Assembly: GCF_014845095.1 (NCBI RefSeq) | Contig: NZ_NKUG01000035.1 | Coordinates: 1-59,577, forward strand | Direction of reading: 5' to 3' | Origin: Methylobacterium bullatum | Lineage (GTDB): Bacteria; Pseudomonadota; Alphaproteobacteria; Rhizobiales; Beijerinckiaceae | DNA: 59,577 bases | Shown: piece after piece, positions 10,028 through 18,145 of the stretch | Position numbering within the stretch: position 1 is the first letter of the stretch | Layout of the letters: each line of letters starts with the position of its first letter | Notes under the pieces: generated by a model | The model's database searches: none | Told to the model about the DNA's origin: nothing | What the model saw: the letters and a program-made list of their open reading frames with translations, nothing else | Position numbers and translations under genes: made by a program

Positions 10028-10139
10028 CCTCATCCTGAGGTGCTGCGTAAGCGGCCTCGAAGGAGGCCTCCAGTCCGCAACTTGGTGTCTGGAGGCCTCC
10101 TTCGAGGGCTGCGCTGCGCTGTGCCGCCTCAGGATGAGG
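10028..10139. repeat. Dispersed palindromic repeat, family A copy 1
   Basis: 112 bp imperfect palindrome. The terminal arms CCTCATCCTGAGG (10028-10040) and CCTCAGGATGAGG (10127-10139) are perfect reverse complements, and an internal pair (TCGAAGGAGGCCTCCAG and its complement) continues the stem. Two similar elements lie at 22270-22384 and 45541-45653. All are intergenic. This one separates tatC from serS. Confidence 0.9.
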
Positions 10140-10234
10140 GGATATCGGGGATGCTCCGTCGACTCATGCCCGGCCTTGTCGGGGTCGCCCCGATGCTGCA
10201 AAGCGTCGGCGACTCACAGCGAACCGAGCCGCCC

Positions 10235-11521
10235 ATGCACGACATCCGCGCCATCCGCGAGAATCCGCAAGCGTTCGACGAAGCCCTGCGCCGTCGCGGC
10301 CTCGACGCGCTCTCGGCCGAGCTGATCGCCCTCGACGACGCGCGCAAAACCGCCACCTCGGCGGCGCAGGCCAACCAGGAGCGGCGCAACGCGCTGGCCA
10401 AGGAGATCGGCGGCGCGAAGAAGGCGAAGGACGAGGCGCGTGCCGCCGAGTTGATGGAAGAGGTGGCGCGGCTGAAGGAGGAGGGGCCCGCCCTGGAGGC
10501 GGCCCAGACGGAGGCCGGCAAAGTCCTCGACGACCGCCTCGCGGCGATCCCCAACCGCCCGAACCCGGAGGTGCCGGAAGGCGCCGACGAGCACGGCAAT
10601 GTCGAGCACCGCGCCTTCTCCGGCAGCCGGACCAAGCTCGCCACCGGCCGCCAGCATTTCGAGCTCGGCGAGGCCTTCGGCCTGATGGATTTCGAGGCGG
10701 CCTCGCGCATGTCCGGCGCGCGGTTCGTGGTGCTCAAGGGCCAGCTCGCGCGGCTGGAGCGGGCGCTCGGGCAGTTCATGCTCGATCTTCACACCGGCGA
10801 GCACGGCTACACCGAAGTGGCGCCGCCGATCCTGGTGCGCGACGAGGCGATGTTCGGCACTGCGCAGTTGCCGAAGTTCCGGGACGACCAGTTCCGGGCC
10901 GGAGAGGAGCACTGGCTCATCCCCACGGCCGAAGTCCCCCTCACCAACCTCGTGCGTGAATCGATCCTCTCCGAGGACGAGCTACCCTTACGCTTCACCG
11001 CGCTGACCCCGTGCTTCCGCGCCGAGGCCGGGTCGGCCGGGCGCGACACGCGCGGCATGCTGCGCCAGCACCAGTTCAACAAGGTCGAGCTCGTCTCGAT
11101 CACCACGCCCGATCAATCCGCCAACGAGCACGAGCGGATGCTCGGCTCGGCCGAGGCGATCCTGAAGAAGCTCGACCTGACCTACCGGGTGATGACGCTC
11201 TGCACCGGCGACATGGGCTTTGCCAGCCAGAAGACCTACGACATCGAGGTCTGGATGCCAGGGCAGGAGACGTTTCGCGAGATCTCGTCCTGCTCGGTCT
11301 GCGGCGACTTCCAGGCGCGGCGGATGAACGCGCGCTACCGCCCGAAGGAGGGCAAGGGCGCACAATTCGTGCATACCCTCAACGGATCGGGCGTCGCGGT
11401 CGGCCGCGCCCTCATCGCCGTGATGGAAAATTACCAGAACCCGGACGGCAGCGTCACCATCCCGTCGGTTCTCAAGCCCTACATGGGCGGCATCGAGAAG
11501 ATCGAAGGGCTCAAGAGCTGA
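10235..11521 (+). CDS. serS: Seryl-tRNA synthetase
   Basis: Class II aminoacyl-tRNA synthetase for serine, 428 residues. The N-terminal coiled-coil tRNA-binding arm runs from [11 protein letters not shown] to about residue 105. Class II motif 2 is visible in [21 protein letters not shown] and motif 3 in [20 protein letters not shown]. The ATG at 10235 gives the family length; in-frame codons further upstream run into the repeat element and are not coding. The stop codon shares its last base with the surE start, so surE is translationally coupled. Confidence 0.97.
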   Translation: MHDIRAIRENPQAFDEALRRRGLDALSAELIALDDARKTATSAAQANQERRNALAKEIGGAKKAKDEARAAELMEEVARLKEEGPALEAAQTEAGKVLDDRLAAIPNRPNPEVPEGADEHGNVEHRAFSGSRTKLATGRQHFELGEAFGLMDFEAASRMSGARFVVLKGQLARLERALGQFMLDLHTGEHGYTEVAPPILVRDEAMFGTAQLPKFRDDQFRAGEEHWLIPTAEVPLTNLVRESILSEDELPLRFTALTPCFRAEAGSAGRDTRGMLRQHQFNKVELVSITTPDQSANEHERMLGSAEAILKKLDLTYRVMTLCTGDMGFASQKTYDIEVWMPGQETFREISSCSVCGDFQARRMNARYRPKEGKGAQFVHTLNGSGVAVGRALIAVMENYQNPDGSVTIPSVLKPYMGGIEKIEGLKS

Positions 11522-12285
11522 TGCGCATCCTGGTCACCAACGACGACGGCATCCACGCGCCGGGCCTCGAAACCCTGGAGGGCATCGCCCGGACCCTGTC
11601 CGACGACGTCTGGGTCGTGGCGCCCGAGAGCGATCAGTCCGGCGTCTCGCACTCCCTGTCGCTCAACGATCCCCTGCGCCTGCGCCAGGTCTCCGAGAAG
11701 CGCTTCGCCGTGAAGGGCACGCCCTCCGACTGCGTGATCATGGGGGTGCGCCACATCCTCAAAGACCATGGGCCGGACCTCGTCCTGTCCGGGGTCAATC
11801 GCGGCCAGAACGTCGCCGAGGACGTGACCTATTCCGGCACCATCGCGGCGGCCATGGAAGGCACCATCCTCAACGTGCGCTCCATCGCCCTGAGCCAGGC
11901 CTACGGCGCCGGCGGGCGCGGGGCGATCAAGTGGGCCTGCGCCGCCCATCACGGGCCGGGCGTGGTGAAGAAGATCCTGGAGATCGGGATCGAGCCCGGC
12001 ATCGTCGTCAACGTCAACTTCCCCGATTGCGAGCCCGAGGAGGTCGTCGGCACCTCCGTCGCCGCGCAGGGGATGCGCAATCAGGCGCTGCTCGCCATCG
12101 ATGCGCGCCATGACGGACGCGGCAACCCGTATTTCTGGCTCGCCTTCGCCAAGGCGCGGTTCGAGCCCGGCCACGGCACCGACCTGAGGGCCATCGCGGA
12201 GAATCGCATCTCGGTGACGCCGCTGCGCCTCGATCTCACCGACGAGCCGACGCTGACGCGCTTCGCCCAGGCCTTCGCCGAGTGA
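11521..12285 (+). CDS. surE: 5'/3'-nucleotidase SurE
   Basis: SurE-type metal-dependent nucleotidase of 254 residues that dephosphorylates nucleoside monophosphates, associated with stationary-phase survival. The N-terminal NDDG metal site (residues 7-10), the SGVSHSLSL segment and SGVNRGQNVAEDVTYSGT are all present. It begins on the last base of the serS stop and is followed about 110 bp later by the Pcm-family gene. surE-pcm adjacency is common in proteobacteria. Confidence 0.96.
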   Translation: MRILVTNDDGIHAPGLETLEGIARTLSDDVWVVAPESDQSGVSHSLSLNDPLRLRQVSEKRFAVKGTPSDCVIMGVRHILKDHGPDLVLSGVNRGQNVAEDVTYSGTIAAAMEGTILNVRSIALSQAYGAGGRGAIKWACAAHHGPGVVKKILEIGIEPGIVVNVNFPDCEPEEVVGTSVAAQGMRNQALLAIDARHDGRGNPYFWLAFAKARFEPGHGTDLRAIAENRISVTPLRLDLTDEPTLTRFAQAFAE

Positions 12286-12396
12286 GACGCCCCGGCCTTC
12301 GCGCGGCGCAAGCGCGACCGCGTGTCGGCGCCCCGATGCCGGATCGCGGACGTTCCGGGAATCGGACCATCCGCACACAGCCGTGAGACGACGTCC

Positions 12397-13050
12397 ATGA
12401 CGATGGAAGGCTCGGTCGAGGATGCCGCCTTCGTCATGGCCCTGCGCGGCCTCGGCGTGCGCGACACCGATACCCTGCGGGCGATGGAGCGGGTGCCCCG
12501 CGCCCGTTTCGCGCCCCGCGAGCACCGGGATCTCGCCCGGCGGGACGTGGCCCTGCCGCTCGCCTGCGGACAGACCATGTCGGCGCCCACCGTGGTCGCC
12601 GCGATGCTCACCGCCCTGAAGGTGAAGCCCGGCGCCCGCATCCTCGAGATCGGCACCGGCTCGGGCTACGTCACCGCCCTGCTCATCCGCCTCGGCGCCG
12701 CCTCCATCCTGAGCGTCGAGCGTTACGCCACCCTGGCGGAGGATGCCGTCTCGGCCCTCGACCCGGAGGACCGGGTGATCGCCCGTGTGGAGGTCGGCGA
12801 CGGCCTCGATCCCGACGTCGCAGGGGAGGGGGCGTTCGACCGCATCCTGGTCAACGGCACCCTGCCGGCCATGCCCGCCCATCTCGACTCCCTCCTGGCG
12901 CCCGGCGGCAGGCTGGTGGGCGCTCTCGCGCAGTCGGGCGGCGCGCGCCTCGTCCTCGCCGATCGGGGCGGGGAGGGCGCCGTCGTTAAAAATCTCGGCG
13001 TCCAATTAAGGCTGGCGCCCCTCACACCCGGCAGAGCCTTCGTTCTCTAG
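12397..13050 (+). CDS. pcm: Protein-L-isoaspartate O-methyltransferase family protein
   Basis: SAM-dependent methyltransferase of 217 residues in the Pcm (PCMT) family, which repairs isoaspartyl residues in aged proteins. The SAM-binding loop EIGTGSGYV is at about residues 85-93, preceded by the PCMT motif GQTMSAPTVVAAML and followed by LSVERYATLAEDA. The conserved N-terminal region has the usual MERVPRARFAP block. ATG 12397 is taken as start; another ATG is two codons later. The alphaproteobacterial branch of this family is somewhat divergent, so true isoaspartate repair activity is inferred, supported by the surE neighbour. Confidence 0.85.
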   Translation: MTMEGSVEDAAFVMALRGLGVRDTDTLRAMERVPRARFAPREHRDLARRDVALPLACGQTMSAPTVVAAMLTALKVKPGARILEIGTGSGYVTALLIRLGAASILSVERYATLAEDAVSALDPEDRVIARVEVGDGLDPDVAGEGAFDRILVNGTLPAMPAHLDSLLAPGGRLVGALAQSGGARLVLADRGGEGAVVKNLGVQLRLAPLTPGRAFVL

Positions 13051-13262
13051 GTAACAGGAGCAGGCCCGGATCCAGGGACCCAAACCCTTGATCCATCACG
13101 ATCTTATCGCCGGGCACAGCCGCGGTCGATTTGGATCGAGCCGGGACGTGCCTGCCAGGAAAGTTCCTTCGACGCCGAAAACGTGGTGAACGGGAACGGT
13201 TGTTTAACCTGAATCCCGTTTGAATGACGTCATCAAGTTGCGTCAGGCAAACAGGTGCGTCG

Positions 13263-14690
13263 ATGCGGGTTCGCGGGACTGGTCTAGGGTTGAGGACGCT
13301 GTCGCGTTTCGCGCTCATCGGTGTGATCGGCGGCAGTGCCGCCGGATGCTCAACCGATGCGTCGCGGTTGGGCGACCCCTTCGGGAACCCCTTCGCCTCG
13401 AATGTTTCGAGTGAGCCGAGCGCCACGGGCAGCCTGCCCGATGACGGCGAGATGGCTCCGGCTCCGGCGGTACGGACCCCCAGGATCCAGTCGCAGGCCC
13501 TCGGTGCGCCGATGTCGCCGCGTCCGCTGGCCGCGACGCCTCCCATGGCCACGGGCCGCGTCGCCTCCACCGCGCCGTCCTCCGGGATGGTCTCCGGCAT
13601 GAACCCCTCGGGAATGAATCCTGCGGGCATGAATCCGGATGCCGGCCGCGGCATGGTCGCGACGCCGCGCACCGTTCCTGCGGCGCCCCCGCCGCGCATC
13701 CCGTTCAATGCCGGGGCCAAGGCCGCGGAGGCCAGGGCCGCCGAGGCGAAGGCCGCGGAAGCGAAGGCTCGTGCCGAGGCTGCCCGCGCCGAGGCCGCGC
13801 GCCAGGACAGCGTCCGCCAGGAAGCCGCCCGCAAGGAATCCGAAGCCCGGACGCTGGCTGCGGCCAAGACTGCCGCCGAGGCCAAAAAGATCGCCGAGGC
13901 GAACAAGGCGTCGGAGTCCAAGCGCGCCGTGGAAACCAAGAAGCTGGCGGAGGCCAAGCTCGCGGCCGATGCCAAGCATGCGGCCGAAGCCAGGAAACTC
14001 GCGGAGGCCAAGAAGGTCGCTGAGGTGAAGAAGGCCGCCGAGGCGAAGAAGCCCGTCGAGGTCGCCAAGGCCGAGGCTCCGAAGGTCGATCCCGCCAAGG
14101 CGAAGGCCGAGGCCGCCCGCAAGGCCGCAGACGCCGAGGCCAAGCTCGCCAAGGCCGAAGCCGCCAAAGATGCGGCCAAGAAGGTCGCCGAGGCCAAGGC
14201 CGCCGACTTGGCAGCCGCCAAGGCCAAGACCGCGCCGGTCAAGGTCGCCTCACTGACGCCCGTGCCCGAAAAGGCCGAGCCCGCCAGCACCGGCTCCGTC
14301 GCGGCTCCCGCCGCCGAGCCCGACCAGTCGTTCCGCTGGCCCGCCAAGGGCCGGGTGATCTCGGGCTACGGCACCAGCGGCAACGAGGGCATCAACATCT
14401 CGGTGCCCGAGGGTACGGCGGTGAAGGCCGCCGAGGACGGCACGGTCGCCTATGCCGGCTCGGACGTGAAGGGCTACGGCAAGCTGGTGCTGGTTCGCCA
14501 CACCAACGGCTACGTCTCGGCCTACGCCCATAACGGCGAACTCGACGTCCGCCCCGGCGAGAAGGTCAAGCGCGGCCAGACCATCGCCAAGTCCGGCGCC
14601 TCGGGCAACGTGACTTCGCCCCAGCTGCACTTCGAGATCCGCAAGGGTGCGACACCGGTCGACCCGATGCCGCACCTCGCCAGCAACTGA
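13263..14690 (+). CDS. NlpD-like LytM (M23) lipoprotein, degenerate catalytic site
   Basis: Envelope protein of about 475 residues. A hydrophobic N-terminus ends in SAAGC with Cys29 as a probable lipidation site. Residues about 150-325 are a very Ala/Lys/Glu-rich coiled coil. The C-terminal LytM domain (about 355-475) follows the NlpD pattern: GINISVPEGTAVKAAEDGTVAYAG, then YVSAYAHNGEL and LHFEIRKG. The first zinc ligands of active M23 peptidases (H near the GYG turn and D in GxDI) are replaced (N-E-G-I-N-I), so the domain is probably not a peptidase but an amidase activator, as known for NlpD and EnvC. The surE-pcm-nlpD order matches many proteobacteria. An upstream ATG at 13224 would add 13 residues. 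A terminator follows. Confidence 0.88.
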   Translation: MRVRGTGLGLRTLSRFALIGVIGGSAAGCSTDASRLGDPFGNPFASNVSSEPSATGSLPDDGEMAPAPAVRTPRIQSQALGAPMSPRPLAATPPMATGRVASTAPSSGMVSGMNPSGMNPAGMNPDAGRGMVATPRTVPAAPPPRIPFNAGAKAAEARAAEAKAAEAKARAEAARAEAARQDSVRQEAARKESEARTLAAAKTAAEAKKIAEANKASESKRAVETKKLAEAKLAADAKHAAEARKLAEAKKVAEVKKAAEAKKPVEVAKAEAPKVDPAKAKAEAARKAADAEAKLAKAEAAKDAAKKVAEAKAADLAAAKAKTAPVKVASLTPVPEKAEPASTGSVAAPAAEPDQSFRWPAKGRVISGYGTSGNEGINISVPEGTAVKAAEDGTVAYAGSDVKGYGKLVLVRHTNGYVSAYAHNGELDVRPGEKVKRGQTIAKSGASGNVTSPQLHFEIRKGATPVDPMPHLASN

Positions 14691-14712
14691 GCGGATTACC
14701 ATTCACACAACG

Positions 14713-14740
14713 AACGGCGGCTCCCAGGAGCCGCCGTTTT
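14713..14740 (+). terminator. Intrinsic terminator after the NlpD-like gene
   Basis: An 11-bp stem AACGGCGGCTC / GAGCCGCCGTT with a short loop is followed by TTTT. It lies 23 bp after the NlpD-like stop and before a convergent LysR gene. Confidence 0.85.
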
Positions 14741-14796
14741 CATTTGTGCTCTGCTGCTTTGCGAACGCTCGAAGACGGCGGGGCCGTTAGCGCAGA

Positions 14797-15684
14797 TCAG
14801 CGATGGTGTGCCTCGCAGAACCGGTCATCGCGTTCGAATGCCTCGGCAAGCCGATCCGCCACCATCCTGACGGCCGGCGCCTTGCGGATGTCCTGATGCT
14901 GCGCGAGCCAGATTTCGCGTGTCGGAAGAGAGCCATCGAAGGGGAGGCGCTGGAGCTGCCCCTCGAAGGGTCCGATCATGAACTCGGGAAGCAGCGCAAT
15001 CCCCATTCCAGACAGTGCGGCTGCCCGCTGTCCGGTGATGTCGTCGATCCGAGCCGCGAACCCGTCGCTGCCGGCCTGCTCGATCAGCCAACGCTGTTGT
15101 GGCAGCGTATCGAAGCGGTGCGAGTAGCCGATGAACCGGCGACGGGCATTGCCGGGGTCGTAAGTCTTCGCGGCGACCAGAGCGAAGCGCATGATTCCAA
15201 GGCGCCGACGAGCATGCGAACCCTCCTCAGGTCGCGTCAGCCGGATCGCGAGATCGGCTTCGAGCCGGTCGAGGGAGACCAGCGGGACGCCGCTCGCGAT
15301 GGTCAGGACGATCCCGGGATGTTCCGTGCCAAGGGACGCCAGCGCCGGCACGACGACCTCATTGGCGAGGCCCGGTGTCACCGCCACCACAACTTCGCCC
15401 GACAGGAGTTGCCGTGCTCCTTTCGCATGCCTGATCAATGAAACGGCATCGTCGGCCATGCGTGCCGACAAGATGCCGAGCTCCCGGCCCGCCGTAGTGA
15501 GGATGGCTCCCGTCGCCATGCGGTCCACCAAGCGCAGGCCGAGCACTTCCTCCAACCGGGCCAGACGGCGACTGACCGTGGCATGACTGACACCGAGCCT
15601 GCGTGCCGATGCCGAGAGCGAGCCCTCCATCGCCACGGCGTGGAGAATACGCAAGTCATCCCAATCGATATCCCGTTCGGACAT
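14797..15684 (-). CDS. LysR-family transcriptional regulator
   Basis: Cytoplasmic one-component regulator of about 295 residues. The N-terminal winged helix-turn-helix is visible in DDLRILHAVAMEGSLSASARRLGVSHATVSRRLARLEE, followed by the periplasmic-binding-like effector domain (from about residue 90). Two starts are possible, 15693 and 15684; the second is used because it leaves GGAA upstream. It is divergent from the isochorismatase-family gene, with two similar 16-bp boxes in the shared region, so control of that gene is a reasonable inference. The effector is unknown. Confidence 0.92.
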   Translation of the reverse strand: MSERDIDWDDLRILHAVAMEGSLSASARRLGVSHATVSRRLARLEEVLGLRLVDRMATGAILTTAGRELGILSARMADDAVSLIRHAKGARQLLSGEVVVAVTPGLANEVVVPALASLGTEHPGIVLTIASGVPLVSLDRLEADLAIRLTRPEEGSHARRRLGIMRFALVAAKTYDPGNARRRFIGYSHRFDTLPQQRWLIEQAGSDGFAARIDDITGQRAAALSGMGIALLPEFMIGPFEGQLQRLPFDGSLPTREIWLAQHQDIRKAPAVRMVADRLAEAFERDDRFCEAHHR

Positions 15685-15686
15685 GC

Positions 15687-15733
15687 TGCTCATTTCCGTA
15701 CAAGACTTGGGTGAAACTGCTCATTTTTGTGCA
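15687..15733. promoter_or_regulatory. Direct-repeat boxes in the LysR/isochorismatase intergenic region
   Basis: TGCTCATTTCCGTACA (15687-15702) and TGCTCATTTTTGTGCA (15718-15733) match at 12 or more of 16 positions and start 31 bp apart, about three helical turns. The first touches the LysR start region. This is a plausible operator for the adjacent LysR-type protein, not a demonstrated one. Confidence 0.4.
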
Positions 15734-15772
15734 GCAGCCCAGGTGGTACCCCGTTCGGCGGAGGATGATTCC

Positions 15773-16420
15773 ATGTCGAACATGTTGCTTGGCGCCGTAT
15801 TGCTGGCTCTGTCTACGCCTGCCGTCGCCCCACGCACCCTCTTGGAAATAGCGGGAGCCCGCCCCCCGGCCTTGGACAAGACTCGTGCCGCGCTCGTCAT
15901 CATCGATGCGCAGAAGGAGTATCGATCCGGCGTGCTACCTCTGCCGGGGTTCGATCCAGCCGTTACTCGGATCGTGGAACTACGGGATTGGGCGCATGCG
16001 AACGGCGTTCCGGTGATCCATGTCCGGCATGTGGCCAAAGCCAATTCGGCCGCCTTCGCCGAGGGGTCGGCTGGAGCCGAGTTCATACCCGAATTGACCC
16101 CGATACAGGACGAGATGGTCGTGACGAAGCGCCTTCCCAACAGCTTTGCAGGAACCGATCTCGACGACATTCTTCATCGCGAGCGGCGCGGCCTGTTAAT
16201 CCTCGCCGGCTTCATGACTCACATGTGTGTGGAGGCAACCGCCCGCTCGGCACTGGATCGGAGTTATGAGAGCTTCGTCGTGGCCGATGCGACAGCAACC
16301 CGCTCCCTGCCGGCAGGGAGCGGTTCCATCGCCGCGGAAGAGGTTAAGCGCAACGCCCTTGCGGCTATCGCTGACCGCTTTGCCTGGATCGTCCCCACCT
16401 CCTGGGTGACCGGCCGGTAG
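15773..16420 (+). CDS. Isochorismatase-family cysteine hydrolase
   Basis: 215-residue cysteine hydrolase of the isochorismatase/nicotinamidase superfamily. The triad is readable: Asp45 (VIIDAQKEY), Lys119 (VVTKRLPNSF) and Cys152 (GFMTHMCVEAT). Family members hydrolyse amides or vinyl ethers such as nicotinamide, N-carbamoyl compounds or isochorismate; no metal-site signature lets me choose. The start at 15773 has GGAGG 8 nt upstream. The first 20 residues (MSNMLLGAVLLALSTPAVAP) look like a signal peptide or membrane helix, which is odd for this normally cytoplasmic family. It is divergent from a LysR gene that probably regulates it. Confidence 0.88.
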   Translation: MSNMLLGAVLLALSTPAVAPRTLLEIAGARPPALDKTRAALVIIDAQKEYRSGVLPLPGFDPAVTRIVELRDWAHANGVPVIHVRHVAKANSAAFAEGSAGAEFIPELTPIQDEMVVTKRLPNSFAGTDLDDILHRERRGLLILAGFMTHMCVEATARSALDRSYESFVVADATATRSLPAGSGSIAAEEVKRNALAAIADRFAWIVPTSWVTGR

Positions 16421-16594
16421 CCGCGCTCGCACACTATCCGCCTCCCGATCACGGACCGCCTCAAGACCGTAGTGGGCATGCCCCTGCCATCCGAGGCTCA
16501 TCCGCGCGCAAGCCCCAGATCTCTCTCCGCTCGCGCTCGATGTATCCGGAAAATCGACCTCCCGGCATACCGACGCGACTGCGGGCGGCCACGT

Positions 16595-17485
16595 TCAATC
16601 GAGCCGCTGTCCCAGCCGCCCCGCGAGGTCCTGGATGAACTGAAAGGCGGTGCGGCCGGAGCGCGAACCGCGGGTGGTGGCCCATTCCAGGGCCTCGGCC
16701 CGTACCGTATCCGGGTCGGCCTTCAGCCCGTGGCGCTCCACATAGGCGCGGATCATGGCGAGGTACTCGTCCTGGCTGCATTTGTGGAAGCCGAGCCAGA
16801 GGCCGAAGCGGTCGGAGAGCGAAACTTTCTCCTCCACAGCCTCGCCGGGATTGATCGCGGTGGAGCGCTCGTTCTCCACCATGTCGCGGGCGAGGAGATG
16901 CCGCCGGTTGGAGGTGGCGTAGAACAGCACGTTGTCGGGTCGGCCCTCGATGCCGCCGTCGAGAGCCGTCTTGAGCGACTTGTACGATGTGTCGTCGCCA
17001 TCGAAGGACAGGTCGTCGCAGAACACGATCCAGCGGTGCGCATCGCCGCGCAGGGTCGCCATCAGGTCGGGCAGGGCCTCGATGTCCTCGCGGTGGATCT
17101 CCACCAGCTTCATCGGTAGCTCACCCTCCGCCCGCTCCGCGTTGATCCGGGCATGGGCCGCCTTCACCAGGGACGACTTGCCCATGCCGCGCGCGCCCCA
17201 GAGCAGGGCGTTGTTGGCGGGCAGGCCTTTGGCGAAGCGCGTCGTGTTGTCCACGAGGATGTCGCGGGCCCGGTCGATGCCGGTCAGCAGATCGATCTCC
17301 ACCCGGTTGACCTTCGGCACCGGGATCAGACGGCGGTCCGATCCCCAGAGGAAGGCATCCGCCGAATTCAGGTCCAGGGCCGGCTTCGCGGCCGGGGCGG
17401 AACGCTCCAGGGCGGCGGCGATCCGCCCGAGGACGGGCAGGATCGCGTCGAGCATCGCCCGGTCGGCAGGTGGGGTCGAGGTCAT
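16595..17485 (-). CDS. AAA-type ATPase, DUF815 family
   Basis: 296-residue P-loop ATPase. The Walker A GARGMGKSS is at about residues 97-105 and the Walker B-like segment is WIVFCDDLSF, followed by ATSNRRHLLARD (sensor region) and the sequence ERFGLWLGFH-like SDRFGLWLGF typical of DUF815 proteins. Function of the family is not established. The start MTSTPPAD is chosen because the 46 in-frame residues before it are atypical; an AAGGAG lies 12 nt upstream. It is divergent from yajC. Confidence 0.85.
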   Translation of the reverse strand: MTSTPPADRAMLDAILPVLGRIAAALERSAPAAKPALDLNSADAFLWGSDRRLIPVPKVNRVEIDLLTGIDRARDILVDNTTRFAKGLPANNALLWGARGMGKSSLVKAAHARINAERAEGELPMKLVEIHREDIEALPDLMATLRGDAHRWIVFCDDLSFDGDDTSYKSLKTALDGGIEGRPDNVLFYATSNRRHLLARDMVENERSTAINPGEAVEEKVSLSDRFGLWLGFHKCSQDEYLAMIRAYVERHGLKADPDTVRAEALEWATTRGSRSGRTAFQFIQDLAGRLGQRLD

Positions 17486-17718
17486 GGCGTCTCGAAACTC
17501 CTTGGATGTGCTGTCGAGCGCGTCCATACGGACAATGCGGCGGAAAATCACGGGTGCGGCATCGGGTGCGGGCCATCCGATCCGCGCATCCTGCGGACGC
17601 GCCGTTGCTTTCACCAAGTGCATGGCTATAGTCCGCGCGCTTTTCGACCTGTCCTGACGCGCCCATACCCGCCTGCGCGCGACTCCCTAGGACCGGCTCA
17701 GCCCAAGGAGTCACCCGC

Positions 17719-18054
17719 TTGATTACCCCCGCCTTCGCGCAAGGGGCCACCGCGGCCGCTGGCGGAGCGGACATCGCCTTGCAGGTGGTGCCGTTCGTCC
17801 TCATCTTCGTCATCATGTACTTCCTGATCCTCCGCCCGCAGCAGCGCCGCGTGAAGGAGCATCAGGCCCTCGTGAAGAACGTGCGCCGGGACGACACCAT
17901 CGTCACCACCGGCGGGCTGGTCGGCCGCGTCACCAAGGTCGCCGACGAGGCCTCCGAGATCGAGGTCGAGATCGCCCCGAACGTCAGGGTGAAGATCGTC
18001 CGGACGATGATTTCGGAAGTCCGCGTCAAGGGCGGTCCGGTCAAGGCGGCCTGA
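17719..18054 (+). CDS. yajC: Preprotein translocase subunit YajC
   Basis: 111-residue single-pass membrane protein that joins SecDF at the Sec translocon. The membrane helix VVPFVLIFVIMYFLILRPQQRR with the conserved RPQQ(R/K) motif is followed by the cytoplasmic domain with GDxIVTTGGLVGRV-like RDDTIVTTGGLVGRV. The start is TTG at 17719: AAGGAG at 17705-17710 is 8 nt upstream and no ATG is better placed. It precedes secD by 91 bp containing a perfect hairpin. Confidence 0.95.
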   Translation: MITPAFAQGATAAAGGADIALQVVPFVLIFVIMYFLILRPQQRRVKEHQALVKNVRRDDTIVTTGGLVGRVTKVADEASEIEVEIAPNVRVKIVRTMISEVRVKGGPVKAA

Positions 18055-18098
18055 GATCCCGGGGCCGTCACGCGTGGCGGCCTTGTGCACCGCTTGAA

Positions 18099-18122
18099 GA
18101 TGCCGGTGCAAACACCGGCATC
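18099..18122 (+). other. Perfect hairpin between yajC and secD
   Basis: GATGCCGGTG (18099-18108) and CACCGGCATC (18113-18122) pair perfectly over 10 bp around a CAAA loop. No T-run follows, so it is not a typical terminator. It ends 23 bp before the secD start. Confidence 0.7.
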
Positions 18123-18145
18123 GTAAGAAGAAACGGAACGGGCGG

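Noticed and set aside
10019..10029. Run of 11 cytosines
   Set aside because: It is intergenic between tatC and serS and does not affect a reading frame; likely slippage-prone but not a feature.
13720..14240. Repetitive Ala/Lys/Glu codons resembling a repeat array
   Set aside because: This is coding low complexity within the NlpD-like coiled coil; no spacers or exact repeats as in CRISPR.
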